Shown here one piece after another: positions 1 through 8,732 of a stretch of DNA of 64,000 nucleotides (position 1 is the first letter of the stretch; every line of letters begins with the position of its first letter). Source of the stretch: JAWWOW01 sp033851265 (GTDB taxonomy: Bacteria; Actinomycetota; Actinomycetes; JAWWOW01). The position numbers and the translations under genes were made by a program. The DNA lies in assembly GCA_033851265.1 (NCBI GenBank), contig JAWWOW010000008.1, forward strand, positions 46,810 through 110,809. The letters are read 5' to 3'. The notes under the pieces are model-generated. The model ran no database searches, had not been told where the DNA came from, and was given only the letters and a program-made list of their open reading frames with translations.

Positions 1-2442
1 CCTGACATCGACATCGACGTGGAGTCCGCGCGGCGTACCGACGTCTATGAAGCAATCCTCGACAGGTACGGCGCAGAGCGATGCGCGTGCGTCGCGATGA
101 TGGACACCTATCGCGTGCGCCATGCGATCCGTGATGTCGGAGCCGCACTCGGTATGCCACCCGGTGAGATCGACGCGATCGCCAAGGCGTTCCCGCACAT
201 CCGGGCCAACCAAGCGCGTGCTGCGTTGCGCGACCTGCCCGAGCTGCGGATGAGCGGCCTCGCCGACGGGGAGAGGTTCGACGCGTTCTTCGCGCTCGTG
301 GAAAAGCTTGACGGCCTGCCGCGGCACGTCGCGCTGCATCCCTGCGGCGTGCTGCTGTCCGACCACACGTTGCTCGACCGCACACCAGTCGAGGCGAGCT
401 GGCTTGGCTTCCCGATGAGCCAATTCGACAAGGACGATGTCGAAGCCCTCGGTCTGCTCAAGCTCGACGTCCTCGGCATCCGCATGCAGTCGTCCATCGC
501 GCACGCCCTCGACGAGATCAAGCGCGTCGATGGCGAGGAGGTCGATATCGACGCGGTACCGCGCGACGACCCCGCGACGTTCGAGCTGATCCGCTCCTCG
601 CGCACCCTCGGCATGTTCCAGATCGAGTCGCCGGGACAACGTGAGCTTGTCGGCAAGTTCGGGCCGGAGACATTCGCCGACATCATCATCGACATCTCGT
701 TGTTCCGGCCTGGCCCGGTCAAGAGCGACATGGTCACACCGTTCCTCGAGGCGCGACAGGGCTGGGCCGATCCGCAGTACTTCCATCCGAATCTGCGCGA
801 CACCCTCGAGCAGACGAGCGGCGTTGTCGTGTTCCACGAGCAGGTGCTCGAGATGATTGCGACGATGACCGGCTGCACGTTGGCCGAGGCCGACGAGGCG
901 CGTCGTGCACTCGGCGATCCGGACGGCAAGGAAGAGGTGCGGGTGTGGTTTCACCCGCGAGCGCTCGGCCGCGGTTACTCCCTCGAGATTGTCCGCGTCG
1001 TGTGGAAAGTGCTCGAGGCTTTCGCGTCGTTCGGTTTCTGCAAGGCGCACGCCGCTGCATTCGCCGTACCCACCTATCAGTCCGCATGGTTGAAGACACA
1101 CCATCCGGCGGCGTTCCTCGCCGGAGTGCTGACCCATGACCCCGGCATGTATCCCAAGCGGCTCATCCTCGAAGACGCCCGACGGTTCGGCATTGCGGTG
1201 TTGCCACTCGACGTCAACGAGAGCGATGCGACCTACCGGATCGAGAAGATGGCGTGGTACGACGAACCACCACCGGCCATCCTCGACGCGCCGCCAGACC
1301 CCGACGCACTCGGCAAGAGATACGGCATTCGGCTGTCGCTGGCGGATGTGAAAGGCATCAACGACGCGGAGGTCGCGCGGATCATCGCCGGTCGTCCCTA
1401 TCACTCGTTGTCTGACTTCTGGAACCGCGCGCGGGTCTCGCGCCCGATCGGGGAGCGCCTCGTGCTCGCGGGTGCGTTCGACTCGATCTACGGGATCAAT
1501 ACGACGGTGCCCGTACGCCGCCGCGGCCGCGTTACCCGCCGCGACCTACTCCTGCAAATTACAGAGTTGGATCGCTACACCCGGTCGGTCAACCGCAGCT
1601 CTCGTCGTATATCGGTCCGGACGGGGCCGCGCGACGAGCCGGTCACCGGTCCGCTCGATGTGCGTGCCGCTGCCAAGCGACAGTCGCAGGCTGCTGCACC
1701 GGCCGAGGAACCCGACGCGTTACCGGTGCAGCTCGCCCTCGACCTCGGGGATGCGCCCGGTGAAGTGACGCCGACCGGCTTGCCGGAGATGACTCCCGCC
1801 GACCGCGTCAAAGCAGAGCTCGAGATTCTCGGCCTCGATGTGAGCCGCCACGTCGTCGACTTCTACACGCCGTTGCTCAACGCGCTGCAGGTTGTCCGCG
1901 CCCGCGACTTGCTCCGCTGCCGCAGCCGTGCCGAGATTCTGGTTGCCGGCGTGAAGGTCGCGACGCAGACGCCACCGATCCGTTCCGGTCGGCGCGTCGT
2001 TTTCCTCACTCTCGACGATTCGACCGGGCCGATCGACGCGACCTTCTTCGAAGACGCGCAGGGGCCTTATGCGGCGACGCTCTTTCATTCCTGGTTGCTC
2101 GCGGTCCGTGGGGTTGTACGCCGCACCGGTCGCCGCGGTATCTCGTTGCGCGCAACCGGATGTTGGGAGCTGTCGATGTTGCGCGAGGCGTGGGACACCG
2201 GCGGTATGGAAGCCGTCCACGTCGCGATGGAGCTGCCCGGCGAGTTCACCCAGTCAGCCGTGGAAGGAGCTGCCGAGAGCTTCGCCACCCGTCCGGTGAT
2301 GAGCAAACCGCCGGTACGGCCGTGGAAATACGCCAACGGTTTCGAGATGTCGCCGTATGCCGACATCCGCCCACCCGGCACGCATCCGAAGGAAGCACCC
2401 CGTCGGCTGTGGCACTCGAGCCCGGGCAGCAGCGGTGGCTGA
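1..2442 (+). CDS. dnaE2: Error-prone DNA polymerase III alpha subunit DnaE2, 5'-truncated by window edge
   Basis: C-family DNA polymerase of the DnaE2/ImuC type, which carries out translesion and mutagenic repair synthesis. The frame is open to the first base. It begins with the active-site segment PDIDIDV, which holds two of the three catalytic aspartates; the third lies in LKLDVLGIR near base 460. The PHP domain and part of the palm lie outside the window. Fingers motifs (LFRPGP, FHEQVLEM, ADEARRALG) and a C-terminal OB-fold-like segment (about 1920-2120) follow. The C-terminus lacks the tau-binding region of a replicative DnaE, which fits DnaE2. A separate DnaE1 at 42252 supports this being the accessory enzyme. 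dinB lies 2.2 kb downstream. imuA'/imuB could lie upstream, out of view. Confidence 0.93.
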   Translation, partial: PDIDIDVESARRTDVYEAILDRYGAERCACVAMMDTYRVRHAIRDVGAALGMPPGEIDAIAKAFPHIRANQARAALRDLPELRMSGLADGERFDAFFALVEKLDGLPRHVALHPCGVLLSDHTLLDRTPVEASWLGFPMSQFDKDDVEALGLLKLDVLGIRMQSSIAHALDEIKRVDGEEVDIDAVPRDDPATFELIRSSRTLGMFQIESPGQRELVGKFGPETFADIIIDISLFRPGPVKSDMVTPFLEARQGWADPQYFHPNLRDTLEQTSGVVVFHEQVLEMIATMTGCTLAEADEARRALGDPDGKEEVRVWFHPRALGRGYSLEIVRVVWKVLEAFASFGFCKAHAAAFAVPTYQSAWLKTHHPAAFLAGVLTHDPGMYPKRLILEDARRFGIAVLPLDVNESDATYRIEKMAWYDEPPPAILDAPPDPDALGKRYGIRLSLADVKGINDAEVARIIAGRPYHSLSDFWNRARVSRPIGERLVLAGAFDSIYGINTTVPVRRRGRVTRRDLLLQITELDRYTRSVNRSSRRISVRTGPRDEPVTGPLDVRAAAKRQSQAAAPAEEPDALPVQLALDLGDAPGEVTPTGLPEMTPADRVKAELEILGLDVSRHVVDFYTPLLNALQVVRARDLLRCRSRAEILVAGVKVATQTPPIRSGRRVVFLTLDDSTGPIDATFFEDAQGPYAATLFHSWLLAVRGVVRRTGRRGISLRATGCWELSMLREAWDTGGMEAVHVAMELPGEFTQSAVEGAAESFATRPVMSKPPVRPWKYANGFEMSPYADIRPPGTHPKEAPRRLWHSSPGSSGG

Positions 2443-2480
2443 TCCATCGGCGCGTCCGATACGCGGGCTTCATCCACAGA

Positions 2481-2500
2481 TGGGTGCGTTGTCTCACCCA
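2481..2500 (+). terminator. Possible weak hairpin after dnaE2
   Basis: TGGGTG at 2481-2486 and CACCCA at 2495-2500 form a 6-bp stem with an 8-nt loop, 39 nt past the dnaE2 stop. There is no T-tract, so termination is only a guess. Confidence 0.2.
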
Positions 2501-2624
2501 GTCGGTCGTCACCTCACCGCCACAACTTCCCCGACGTTGCTCCGGTTGCCCCATCGCGGCTCCGACAACAAGAGCAGACCACTCGTCTGCCCCTCTGTCC
2601 GCTCGTCTCTGGGAGACCTTGACC

Positions 2625-3788
2625 GTGCCCCCCACCCGATCGGTGCGCACACTCGCCGTGTCCCTCGTGACCGCCGCAGCGATATCAGCAACGGTCGCGA
2701 TCGCGACCGGCGCCGCATATGCCGTGACACCGCCCACTCCGAAGCTCACTGCCGACATCGAGGTCTACGCGCCATACCAGGGCCAGACGTTGTGCGACCC
2801 GCACGCAAAACCGGGCGTGGTGAAGTTCAGGGACCTGATCCTCAAGACCTATCCCGGCCAGGGGGACTCGGGCATCACGCGTGCTTGCGACGTCGGTGGC
2901 AAGAGCGAGCACAAGGAAGGCCGCGCCTGGGATTGGCGGTTGAACGCGCACAGCACGACCGAGTACGCCAAGGCCAGTCAGCTGATCAGTTGGCTGTTCG
3001 CGACCGACTCGTTCGGCAACCGTTATGCGATGGCTCGCCGGCTCGGGATCATGTACATCATCTTCAACAAGAAGATCTGGTACGCCGGCTCAACCCGGTG
3101 GGACCCGTACTCCTGCTCCGGCACAACGGACTGCCACGAAGACCACATGCACTTCAGCTTCGGCTGGGCTGGCGCGCTCGCACAGACGTCCTACTGGACC
3201 GGCAAGGTCTCCCCGGTCATTCCGCCCCCGGGGACTCCACCGCCAGTGATCCCGCCAGCGACACCGCCAACCCCGAAGTTCTCGACTGCCGACATCGAGG
3301 TCTACGCGCCAAACCAGGGTCAGACGTTGTGCGACCCGATCGCAAAGCTAGGTGTGGTGAAGTTCAGAGACCTGATCCTCAAGACCTATCCCGGCACCGG
3401 GGACCTGGGCATCACGCTTGCCTGCAACATCGGCACCACGAGCGAGCACAAGGAAGGTCGCGCCTGGGACTGGCGGGTGAACGCGCACAGCACGACCGAG
3501 TACGCCAAGGCCAGTCAGCTGGTCAGTTGGCTGTTCGCGACCGACTCGTTCGGCAACCGTTATGCGATGGCTCGTCGGCTCGGGATCATGTACATCATCT
3601 TCAACAAGAAGATCTGGCACGCCGGCATGACCCGGTGGGACCCGTACTCCTGCTCGGGCATCACGGCCTGCCACGAGGACAACATGCACCTCAGTTTCGG
3701 CTGGGCGGGCGCGCTCGCACAGACGTCCTACTGGACCGGCACGGTCTCCCCGGTCATCCAGCCGCCTGGGTCTCCGCCGACAGGCTGA
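2625..3788 (+). CDS. Secreted protein with two tandem M15/ARB_07466-like metallopeptidase-type domains
   Basis: Predicted exported protein of 387 aa. A signal peptide covers residues 1-33 (Arg5/Arg8, hydrophobic core, cleavage after AYA). Two near-identical domains of about 157 aa (roughly residues 43-199 and 222-378) are separated by a Pro-rich linker. Each carries a SEHKEGRAWDWR-type motif (H96 and D103; H275 and D282) and a second His motif (HEDHMH at 171-176; HEDNMH at 350-355). This arrangement resembles zinc DD-/LD-peptidase folds of the M15 superfamily, also seen in ARB_07466-type C-terminal domains, so a peptidoglycan-directed role is inferred. GTG 2625 was chosen because it gives a complete signal peptide and has GGGAG about 10 nt upstream; GTG 2643 is an alternative. 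The second copy has Asn353 where the first has His174, although the last His of the motif is kept. Confidence 0.75.
   Translation: MPPTRSVRTLAVSLVTAAAISATVAIATGAAYAVTPPTPKLTADIEVYAPYQGQTLCDPHAKPGVVKFRDLILKTYPGQGDSGITRACDVGGKSEHKEGRAWDWRLNAHSTTEYAKASQLISWLFATDSFGNRYAMARRLGIMYIIFNKKIWYAGSTRWDPYSCSGTTDCHEDHMHFSFGWAGALAQTSYWTGKVSPVIPPPGTPPPVIPPATPPTPKFSTADIEVYAPNQGQTLCDPIAKLGVVKFRDLILKTYPGTGDLGITLACNIGTTSEHKEGRAWDWRVNAHSTTEYAKASQLVSWLFATDSFGNRYAMARRLGIMYIIFNKKIWHAGMTRWDPYSCSGITACHEDNMHLSFGWAGALAQTSYWTGTVSPVIQPPGSPPTG
2751..3220 (+). repeat. Intragenic tandem duplication, unit 1
   Basis: First copy of a 470-bp segment that recurs at a constant offset of 537 bp with no insertion or deletion. It encodes the first peptidase-like domain. 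Confidence 0.9.
3288..3757 (+). repeat. Intragenic tandem duplication, unit 2
   Basis: Second copy of the 470-bp unit. It differs by scattered substitutions, including the His to Asn change in the HEDNMH motif, and a 67-bp Pro-codon-rich linker separates it from unit 1. Confidence 0.9.
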
Positions 3789-3813
3789 CCGCCGCGTCAC
3801 TACGCTCGCAGTT

Positions 3814-4590
3814 ATGCCGGGCACCGGAGTCGAACACGGAGCCGATCGCCGGTCGTCGCGTGGCGCTGTCCGTACGGCGGTCGTGTGGTCCGTCCTGCTC
3901 GATGCACTCGGCCGGCTGTTCGCAACGCGGGGGAGCGACGCGCTCGATGTGGTCGACGCCGGTGGGGGCACCGGTGGATTCGCCGTACCCCTCGCGTCGC
4001 TTGGCCACCGCGTCACCCTCGTCGACCCGAGCCCCGACTCGCTCGCCGCACTCGAACGCCGAGCTGCAGATGCCGGTGTCACCGGTGCCATCCGTGCGGT
4101 CCAGGGTGACTTCACCGATCTGGACACACTCCTCGACCCGGACAGTGCCGACCTCGTGCTGTGCCACAGCGTGCTGGAAGTCGTCGACGATCCGGCTGCG
4201 GCGCTGTCGTCGGTCACCCGAATCCTGCGGTCCGGCGGGCTGGCGAGTGTGCTGGCGGCCGGTGCGACAGCAGCTGTCATCGGTCGTGCATTGGCAGGGC
4301 GGTTCGACGAAGCGACCAACGCGCTCGACGATCCCGATGGCAGGTTTGGCGAGCACGACTCCGTCGCGCGGCGGTTCGCCGAAGCTGACCTCGTCAGTGC
4401 GATCGCGGCCGCCGGGCTGCGCGTCGAAGCCGTCCACGGTGTGCGCGTGTTCTCCGACCTCGTGCCGGGGGCGTTGCTCGACGACCCAGCTGCTGGTGAG
4501 GCGCTGCTCCGTCTCGAGGAAGCGGTCGCCGACCGGCCAGAGTTCCGTCCGCTGGCGACCCAGCTGCACGTTCTGGCCGTACGTCCCTAG
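3814..4590 (+). CDS. Class I SAM-dependent methyltransferase
   Basis: 258-aa Rossmann-fold methyltransferase. Motif I is VVDAGGGTGGFAVPLASLG, the acidic ribose-binding residue is in TLVDPSPDSL, and a motif II-like stretch follows (DLVLCHSVLEVVDDPAAAL). Its family is close to the SmtA/CmoM-like methyltransferases, but the substrate cannot be read from sequence. It ends 9 nt before dinB, so the two are probably co-transcribed. Whether its role concerns DNA damage, tRNA or a small molecule is unknown. Confidence 0.8.
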   Translation: MPGTGVEHGADRRSSRGAVRTAVVWSVLLDALGRLFATRGSDALDVVDAGGGTGGFAVPLASLGHRVTLVDPSPDSLAALERRAADAGVTGAIRAVQGDFTDLDTLLDPDSADLVLCHSVLEVVDDPAAALSSVTRILRSGGLASVLAAGATAAVIGRALAGRFDEATNALDDPDGRFGEHDSVARRFAEADLVSAIAAAGLRVEAVHGVRVFSDLVPGALLDDPAAGEALLRLEEAVADRPEFRPLATQLHVLAVRP

Positions 4591-4599
4591 CCGGCAGTC

Positions 4600-5844
4600 A
4601 TGAGTCGGGACCGCATCCCGCGCTTGAAATCCGTTGGCCCGCCCGCCGACGACAGGGACTGCCCGATCCTGCACATCGACATGGACGCGTTCTACGCGAG
4701 CGTCGAGCTGCGACAGCGTCCCGACCTCGTCGGCCGGCCCGTCATCGTCGGGGGAGGTAGTCGCGGTGTCGTGCTCTCCGCGACGTACGAGGCCCGCGCG
4801 TTCGGCGTACACAGCGCCATGCCGATGACGCGCGCCCGCCGGCTCTGCCCGCAAGCCACAGTCCTGCCCCCTAACTTCACGACGTACCAAGACGTCTCGT
4901 CGGGCGTCATGGAGGTCTTTCGAGCCGTCACACCGTTGGTCGAGCCGCTCGCGCTCGACGAGGCGTTCCTCGACGTGCGCGGCGCACGCCGCACTCTGGG
5001 CTCACCCGCGCAGGTCGGTGAGTACATCCGCGCGCGGATCGCGGACGAGCAGGGCATCACCTGTTCGGTGGGTGTCGCATCGAGCAAGTTCCTCGCCAAG
5101 CTCGCATCGACCCAATGCAAGCCCGACGGTCTGCTCGTCGTTCCGGCGGCCGACGTGGTCGGCTTCCTCCATCCATTGCCGGTCGCTGCTCTTTGGGGTG
5201 TTGGTGACAAGACCGAGGAGGTGTTGACCCGGCTCGGCTTGCGCACCGTCGGCGACATTGCCCGGACGCCGGTCGCCACGCTTCGTCGCGCCCTCGGATC
5301 AGCAGCCGCGGAGCACCTGTCGGCCCTGTCCTGGGGCCGCGACGAACGCCGCGTCGTCCCGCACGAACCCGACAAGAGCATCGGTGCCGAGGAAACGTTC
5401 ACCACCGACGTCGACGATCCTGAGGTCGTACGCCGCGAGCTGCTTCGGCTCAGTGAACGCACTGCCGCCCGGTTGCGATCCAGCAGACAGGTCGGCCGCA
5501 CCGTCAGCATCAAGGTGCGTTTCGCCGACTTCACGACGATCACCCGTTCGCGCACGTTGTCCGAAGGCACCGATGTCAGTCGGCACATCTACGAGACTGC
5601 CCGGGCGCTGTTCGACAACCTCGGTCTCGAACGCGCCCGCCTGCGCCTGATCGGTGTCCGCGTGGAGGGCATCGTCCCCGCCGAGACTCAGACGCACCAG
5701 CTGCTCCTCGGCGAGCGCGAGGCCGGGTGGCGCGAGGCGGATCGGGCCGTCGACCGAGCGTCCCGCCGGTTCGGCGCAGGCGCCGTCCGGCCGGCGGCAC
5801 TCGTCGATCCTGAAGATTCCGGTGACCGCCAGACGGACGCGTGA
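4600..5844 (+). CDS. dinB: Y-family DNA polymerase IV
   Basis: 414-aa translesion polymerase. The palm catalytic residues are D27 in HIDMDAFYASVE and D120/E121 in LDEAFLDV. Finger and palm motifs (VSATYEARAFGVHSAMP, GVASSKFLAKLAS), the HhH thumb (ALWGVGDKTEEVLTRLG) and the little-finger domain are all present, so it is full length. HQLLLGE near residue 366 could be a sliding-clamp contact (QLxL). ATG 4600 follows the methyltransferase by 9 nt. Together with DnaE2 upstream it gives the locus two low-fidelity polymerases. I saw no clear actinobacterial LexA box (GAAC-N4-GTTC type) just upstream. Confidence 0.95.
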   Translation: MSRDRIPRLKSVGPPADDRDCPILHIDMDAFYASVELRQRPDLVGRPVIVGGGSRGVVLSATYEARAFGVHSAMPMTRARRLCPQATVLPPNFTTYQDVSSGVMEVFRAVTPLVEPLALDEAFLDVRGARRTLGSPAQVGEYIRARIADEQGITCSVGVASSKFLAKLASTQCKPDGLLVVPAADVVGFLHPLPVAALWGVGDKTEEVLTRLGLRTVGDIARTPVATLRRALGSAAAEHLSALSWGRDERRVVPHEPDKSIGAEETFTTDVDDPEVVRRELLRLSERTAARLRSSRQVGRTVSIKVRFADFTTITRSRTLSEGTDVSRHIYETARALFDNLGLERARLRLIGVRVEGIVPAETQTHQLLLGEREAGWREADRAVDRASRRFGAGAVRPAALVDPEDSGDRQTDA

Positions 5845-5903
5845 CGGTCGGGTCTGGACTTTTGCTTTGCCGCGCGCCGTAGCCCTCGTATCCTTCATGT
5901 ACC

Positions 5904-5910
5904 AGGAGGT
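5904..5910 (+). promoter_or_regulatory. Strong Shine-Dalgarno site of DUF3040 gene
   Basis: AGGAGGT lies 7 nt before GTG 5918. It fixes that start codon. Confidence 0.85.
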
Positions 5911-5917
5911 GTGAGCC

Positions 5918-6310
5918 GTGCCGCTGTCGGACCACGAGCAACGACTGCTCGAGCAGATCGAGCGCGCGCTCTACGCCGAGGATCCCAAGTTCGCGACCTC
6001 CGTGCGGGCCACCGATCTGCGCACGCACTACCGCCGTCGGTTGATCCGTTCGGCGATTGGGTTCGTCGTCGGCCTGGCCATCCTGGTCGCTGGTGTCGTC
6101 ACCCAGGCCTTCTATCTCGTTGTCGGTGTCATCGGTTTCCTGGTCATGCTCGGCTTCGCCCTGCTTGGCGTATCCGCATGGAAGCGGCTGACGGCGGGCT
6201 CGCGACCTGGCCGGCCTGCCACCGGCACGCGTGGCGCCGCCACTCCGCGCCCGTCGGTGATGGAGCGCTTCGAGGAGCGCTGGCGTCGCCGGCGCGACGA
6301 GAACTTCTAA
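5918..6310 (+). CDS. DUF3040 membrane protein
   Basis: 130-aa protein that begins MPLSDHEQRLLEQIERALYA, the signature of the actinobacterial DUF3040 family. Two transmembrane helices lie at about residues 44-64 and 68-88, followed by a basic Arg-rich tail (RFEERWRRRRDENF). Members commonly lie near dinB or the start of the dcw cluster in actinomycetes; their function is unknown. The start is set by an excellent ribosome-binding site. It converges with the transglutaminase gene, with only about 20 bp between the stops. Confidence 0.9.
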   Translation: MPLSDHEQRLLEQIERALYAEDPKFATSVRATDLRTHYRRRLIRSAIGFVVGLAILVAGVVTQAFYLVVGVIGFLVMLGFALLGVSAWKRLTAGSRPGRPATGTRGAATPRPSVMERFEERWRRRRDENF

Positions 6311-6329
6311 CTGACCGACCTCGCCGCAC

Positions 6330-8732
6330 TCACGTCCGACGTAGTCGGCGCGGCACGAGCGTGCGCGTCAGCCAGGCGATCCCGGCGTCGATCAGGTCGA
6401 GCATGTCTGCGATCGCGTTGGTGCTGACAGTCAGCACCGTTGTCACGGTCGAGCGGGGCATGGCGACCGCAAGCAGGCGTTGCTGCCAACTCGCGCTGTC
6501 AGCAAGGGCACGTCGCACCTGTTTGTGATCGGCGGTGAGGTCGCCCACGTCAGTGAGCGTGCGTGCATACAGTGCGCGCTCCTCGGCAGCGGCCAGCCGC
6601 TGCAACGCCGGCTCGGCGCCGGCCAGCCGGGTCGTCGCGGCGAGGCGGTCCGCGGCCCGGCGGGGTGAATCATCGGTCCGCCACGACAACCCCAGGTCTC
6701 GGGCGTCGTCGCCGAGCTCACGCCAGGCCGCGTGCGCCCGCGCCGCATCGGTCTCCGCGGCCGCCCACCGGCGACGACGGGTCAGCCAGCGACCGGTCGC
6801 CGGAAAAATCAGCAGCAGGCCGAGGACGACGAGTCCGAGCAGCCACACGGGGAGGAAGCCGCCGCCCGATGACGGTGCCGACGGATCTCCGGGGCTTCCC
6901 GGCGGGAGCTTGTCCGATGCATTGATGCGGTCCTGCTTGCCCTGGAGTCCGTTCGGGCCTGGGCTCGCTGAGTTGGTTGGTGCTGGGCTCGATCCCGGAC
7001 CAGTCGCTGCGGAGCCGTCACCTTGACCAGCTTGTGTGTACGCCGGGAGCTGTGCCTGACCGTCGCTTCGCGGAGTCGGTTCGAAGGCGAGCCAACCGAT
7101 GCCGTTGAGGTACAGCTCGGGCCATGCGTGCGCGTGCAGCGTCGTCACCTGGTACGAGCCGTCCTTCTGCTTGTCACCACGGGTGAAACCGATAGCGACA
7201 CGGGAGGCAATCCCGACAGCGCGCGCCATCAAGGCCATCGTGGAAGAGAACTGCACGCAGTACCCACGCCCGTCGCGGAGGAACGACGCGATGACGTTCT
7301 TGTCGCTGCCGTCGGCCACGTCGGTCGTGTAGTGGAAACGATCGGATTGGAAGAACAACTGCAACGCGAGACCACGCTCGAACGGTGTCTTGGCACCCTT
7401 CGTGACGTCGCGCGCAAGGCTGACCACCTGCGGCGGCACGGTCTGCGGATCGAGTGCCTTGTTTTCCTCCACAAGCGAGGGCCCATTGGCCGACGCCTTG
7501 TTGAGATCCGCACGGGACGGCTCGACGTCCAAGCTGCCGACCGACCAGCTGCGGCCCTTCGTCGAGGACTGCGTAGAGAAGACCGCGCGCGTATCGCCGT
7601 CGTAGCGCCAGTCACCGTCGACACCAACCGCAATCGCCGGATAGGGCAACGGCAGCCAGGGCACCGAGAGGTTGTCGGTGCCGCGAACCTCGGTCTGTAC
7701 CTGTGACGCGGGGACGGTGTTGGACAGGCCGTACGGCGACGGCATCCCCTTGCTGACGCGCTGGTCGGCCGGTGCTGTCAGGTCGCCTTGCGTCCACGTC
7801 TCGCCGTCGAAGCGGTCCAACGCGGTCATCCGGAAATACCCCGGGGAATCGTCGGTGGTCGTGTACCGGAACAGCGGTTTGCGTTCGGTGTTCAGCAGTT
7901 GCCGCTTGATTCGCGTGATCGGGTTGTAGGTCGTGACCGTGTTTCCACCGTTGCCCAAGCCGTTGCCGCTGCCGCCGCGGGTGCCGAACAAACCGGGATG
8001 CAGACCGGGGACTGCCGCGGGAAGCACGACGGCGATTCCAAGCGCCGCGAACCCCACGCGCCGACCGACGGCCGCAAGAGGTGCTGTCTCCGCCCTCGAC
8101 GGGCGGGTTGACGCGCCGGCCTCGTCGTCGCGGCGTCCGGCGCCGAGGGGCTGACCCCATCGCCCCACGCGCTCGGTGCTATCGGTGAGCAGCAGGATCA
8201 GATACCCGGTGCCGACATAGAGGAAGGGCAGCCACCCGACGCCACCGGGGACAGTCGCAGCAGGCACGGCGAACAGTGCGAGCAATGGCAGGCCAGCGAG
8301 TGCCGCGCGACGGAACGTAACCGCGATGAGATCGACGACCAGGGCGACGCCTCCTGCGCCGAGGGCCGTCAGCAGCACGATCCCGCGATGCGTCGGCACC
8401 GGAGCGCGCAGGACGTTGATGTCATGCCAGCCGATGCGGATCAGGTCGGCGAGTGCGCTTCGCGCGTCGTGCGTGGGGAGGAAACCCAGCGTGGCTTGAT
8501 CGTGTGCGAACGCTGCGGTGATGTACAACGCCAGGCCGGCCGCGGCGAGCAACGGTGCGAGCGCTCGCGGCAGCCCGACGAGGCGGGAAACCTCGGCGAC
8601 TATCCCGACGACGAGCACGGCACCGATGGCGGCGGGTATCCAGCCGAGATCGGAGTACGACGGCAGCAACGCGAGCGATCCGAGACACGAGGCGACGACA
8701 GCAGCCATCGCGACCCGCGTGCGGCCGTTCAC
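6330..8732 (-). CDS. TgpA-type membrane transglutaminase-like protein (DUF3488/DUF4129)
   Basis: 800-aa protein. The N-terminal third holds about 6 transmembrane helices (DUF3488). An extracytoplasmic transglutaminase-like domain follows, with the catalytic Cys in RGYCVQFSS (about C492), His in HAHAWPELY and Asp/Glu in AFEPTP. After a Pro/Ser/Gly-rich linker comes one more helix (FLPVWLLGLVVLGLLLIFP) and a cytoplasmic DUF4129-like domain. Transglutaminase-like proteins of this type often sit in an operon with MoxR and DUF58 partners, as here. The substrate is unknown; a cell-envelope protein is likely. Its ATG overlaps the DUF58 stop by 4 nt, so translation is coupled. Confidence 0.92.
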   Translation of the reverse strand: MNGRTRVAMAAVVASCLGSLALLPSYSDLGWIPAAIGAVLVVGIVAEVSRLVGLPRALAPLLAAAGLALYITAAFAHDQATLGFLPTHDARSALADLIRIGWHDINVLRAPVPTHRGIVLLTALGAGGVALVVDLIAVTFRRAALAGLPLLALFAVPAATVPGGVGWLPFLYVGTGYLILLLTDSTERVGRWGQPLGAGRRDDEAGASTRPSRAETAPLAAVGRRVGFAALGIAVVLPAAVPGLHPGLFGTRGGSGNGLGNGGNTVTTYNPITRIKRQLLNTERKPLFRYTTTDDSPGYFRMTALDRFDGETWTQGDLTAPADQRVSKGMPSPYGLSNTVPASQVQTEVRGTDNLSVPWLPLPYPAIAVGVDGDWRYDGDTRAVFSTQSSTKGRSWSVGSLDVEPSRADLNKASANGPSLVEENKALDPQTVPPQVVSLARDVTKGAKTPFERGLALQLFFQSDRFHYTTDVADGSDKNVIASFLRDGRGYCVQFSSTMALMARAVGIASRVAIGFTRGDKQKDGSYQVTTLHAHAWPELYLNGIGWLAFEPTPRSDGQAQLPAYTQAGQGDGSAATGPGSSPAPTNSASPGPNGLQGKQDRINASDKLPPGSPGDPSAPSSGGGFLPVWLLGLVVLGLLLIFPATGRWLTRRRRWAAAETDAARAHAAWRELGDDARDLGLSWRTDDSPRRAADRLAATTRLAGAEPALQRLAAAEERALYARTLTDVGDLTADHKQVRRALADSASWQQRLLAVAMPRSTVTTVLTVSTNAIADMLDLIDAGIAWLTRTLVPRRLRRT

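Noticed and set aside
2357..4603. Plus-strand open frame of 748 codons in another frame across the duplicated gene and methyltransferase
   Set aside because: It lacks motifs and overlaps two genes with clear domains; the long span results from the duplicated GC-rich sequence.
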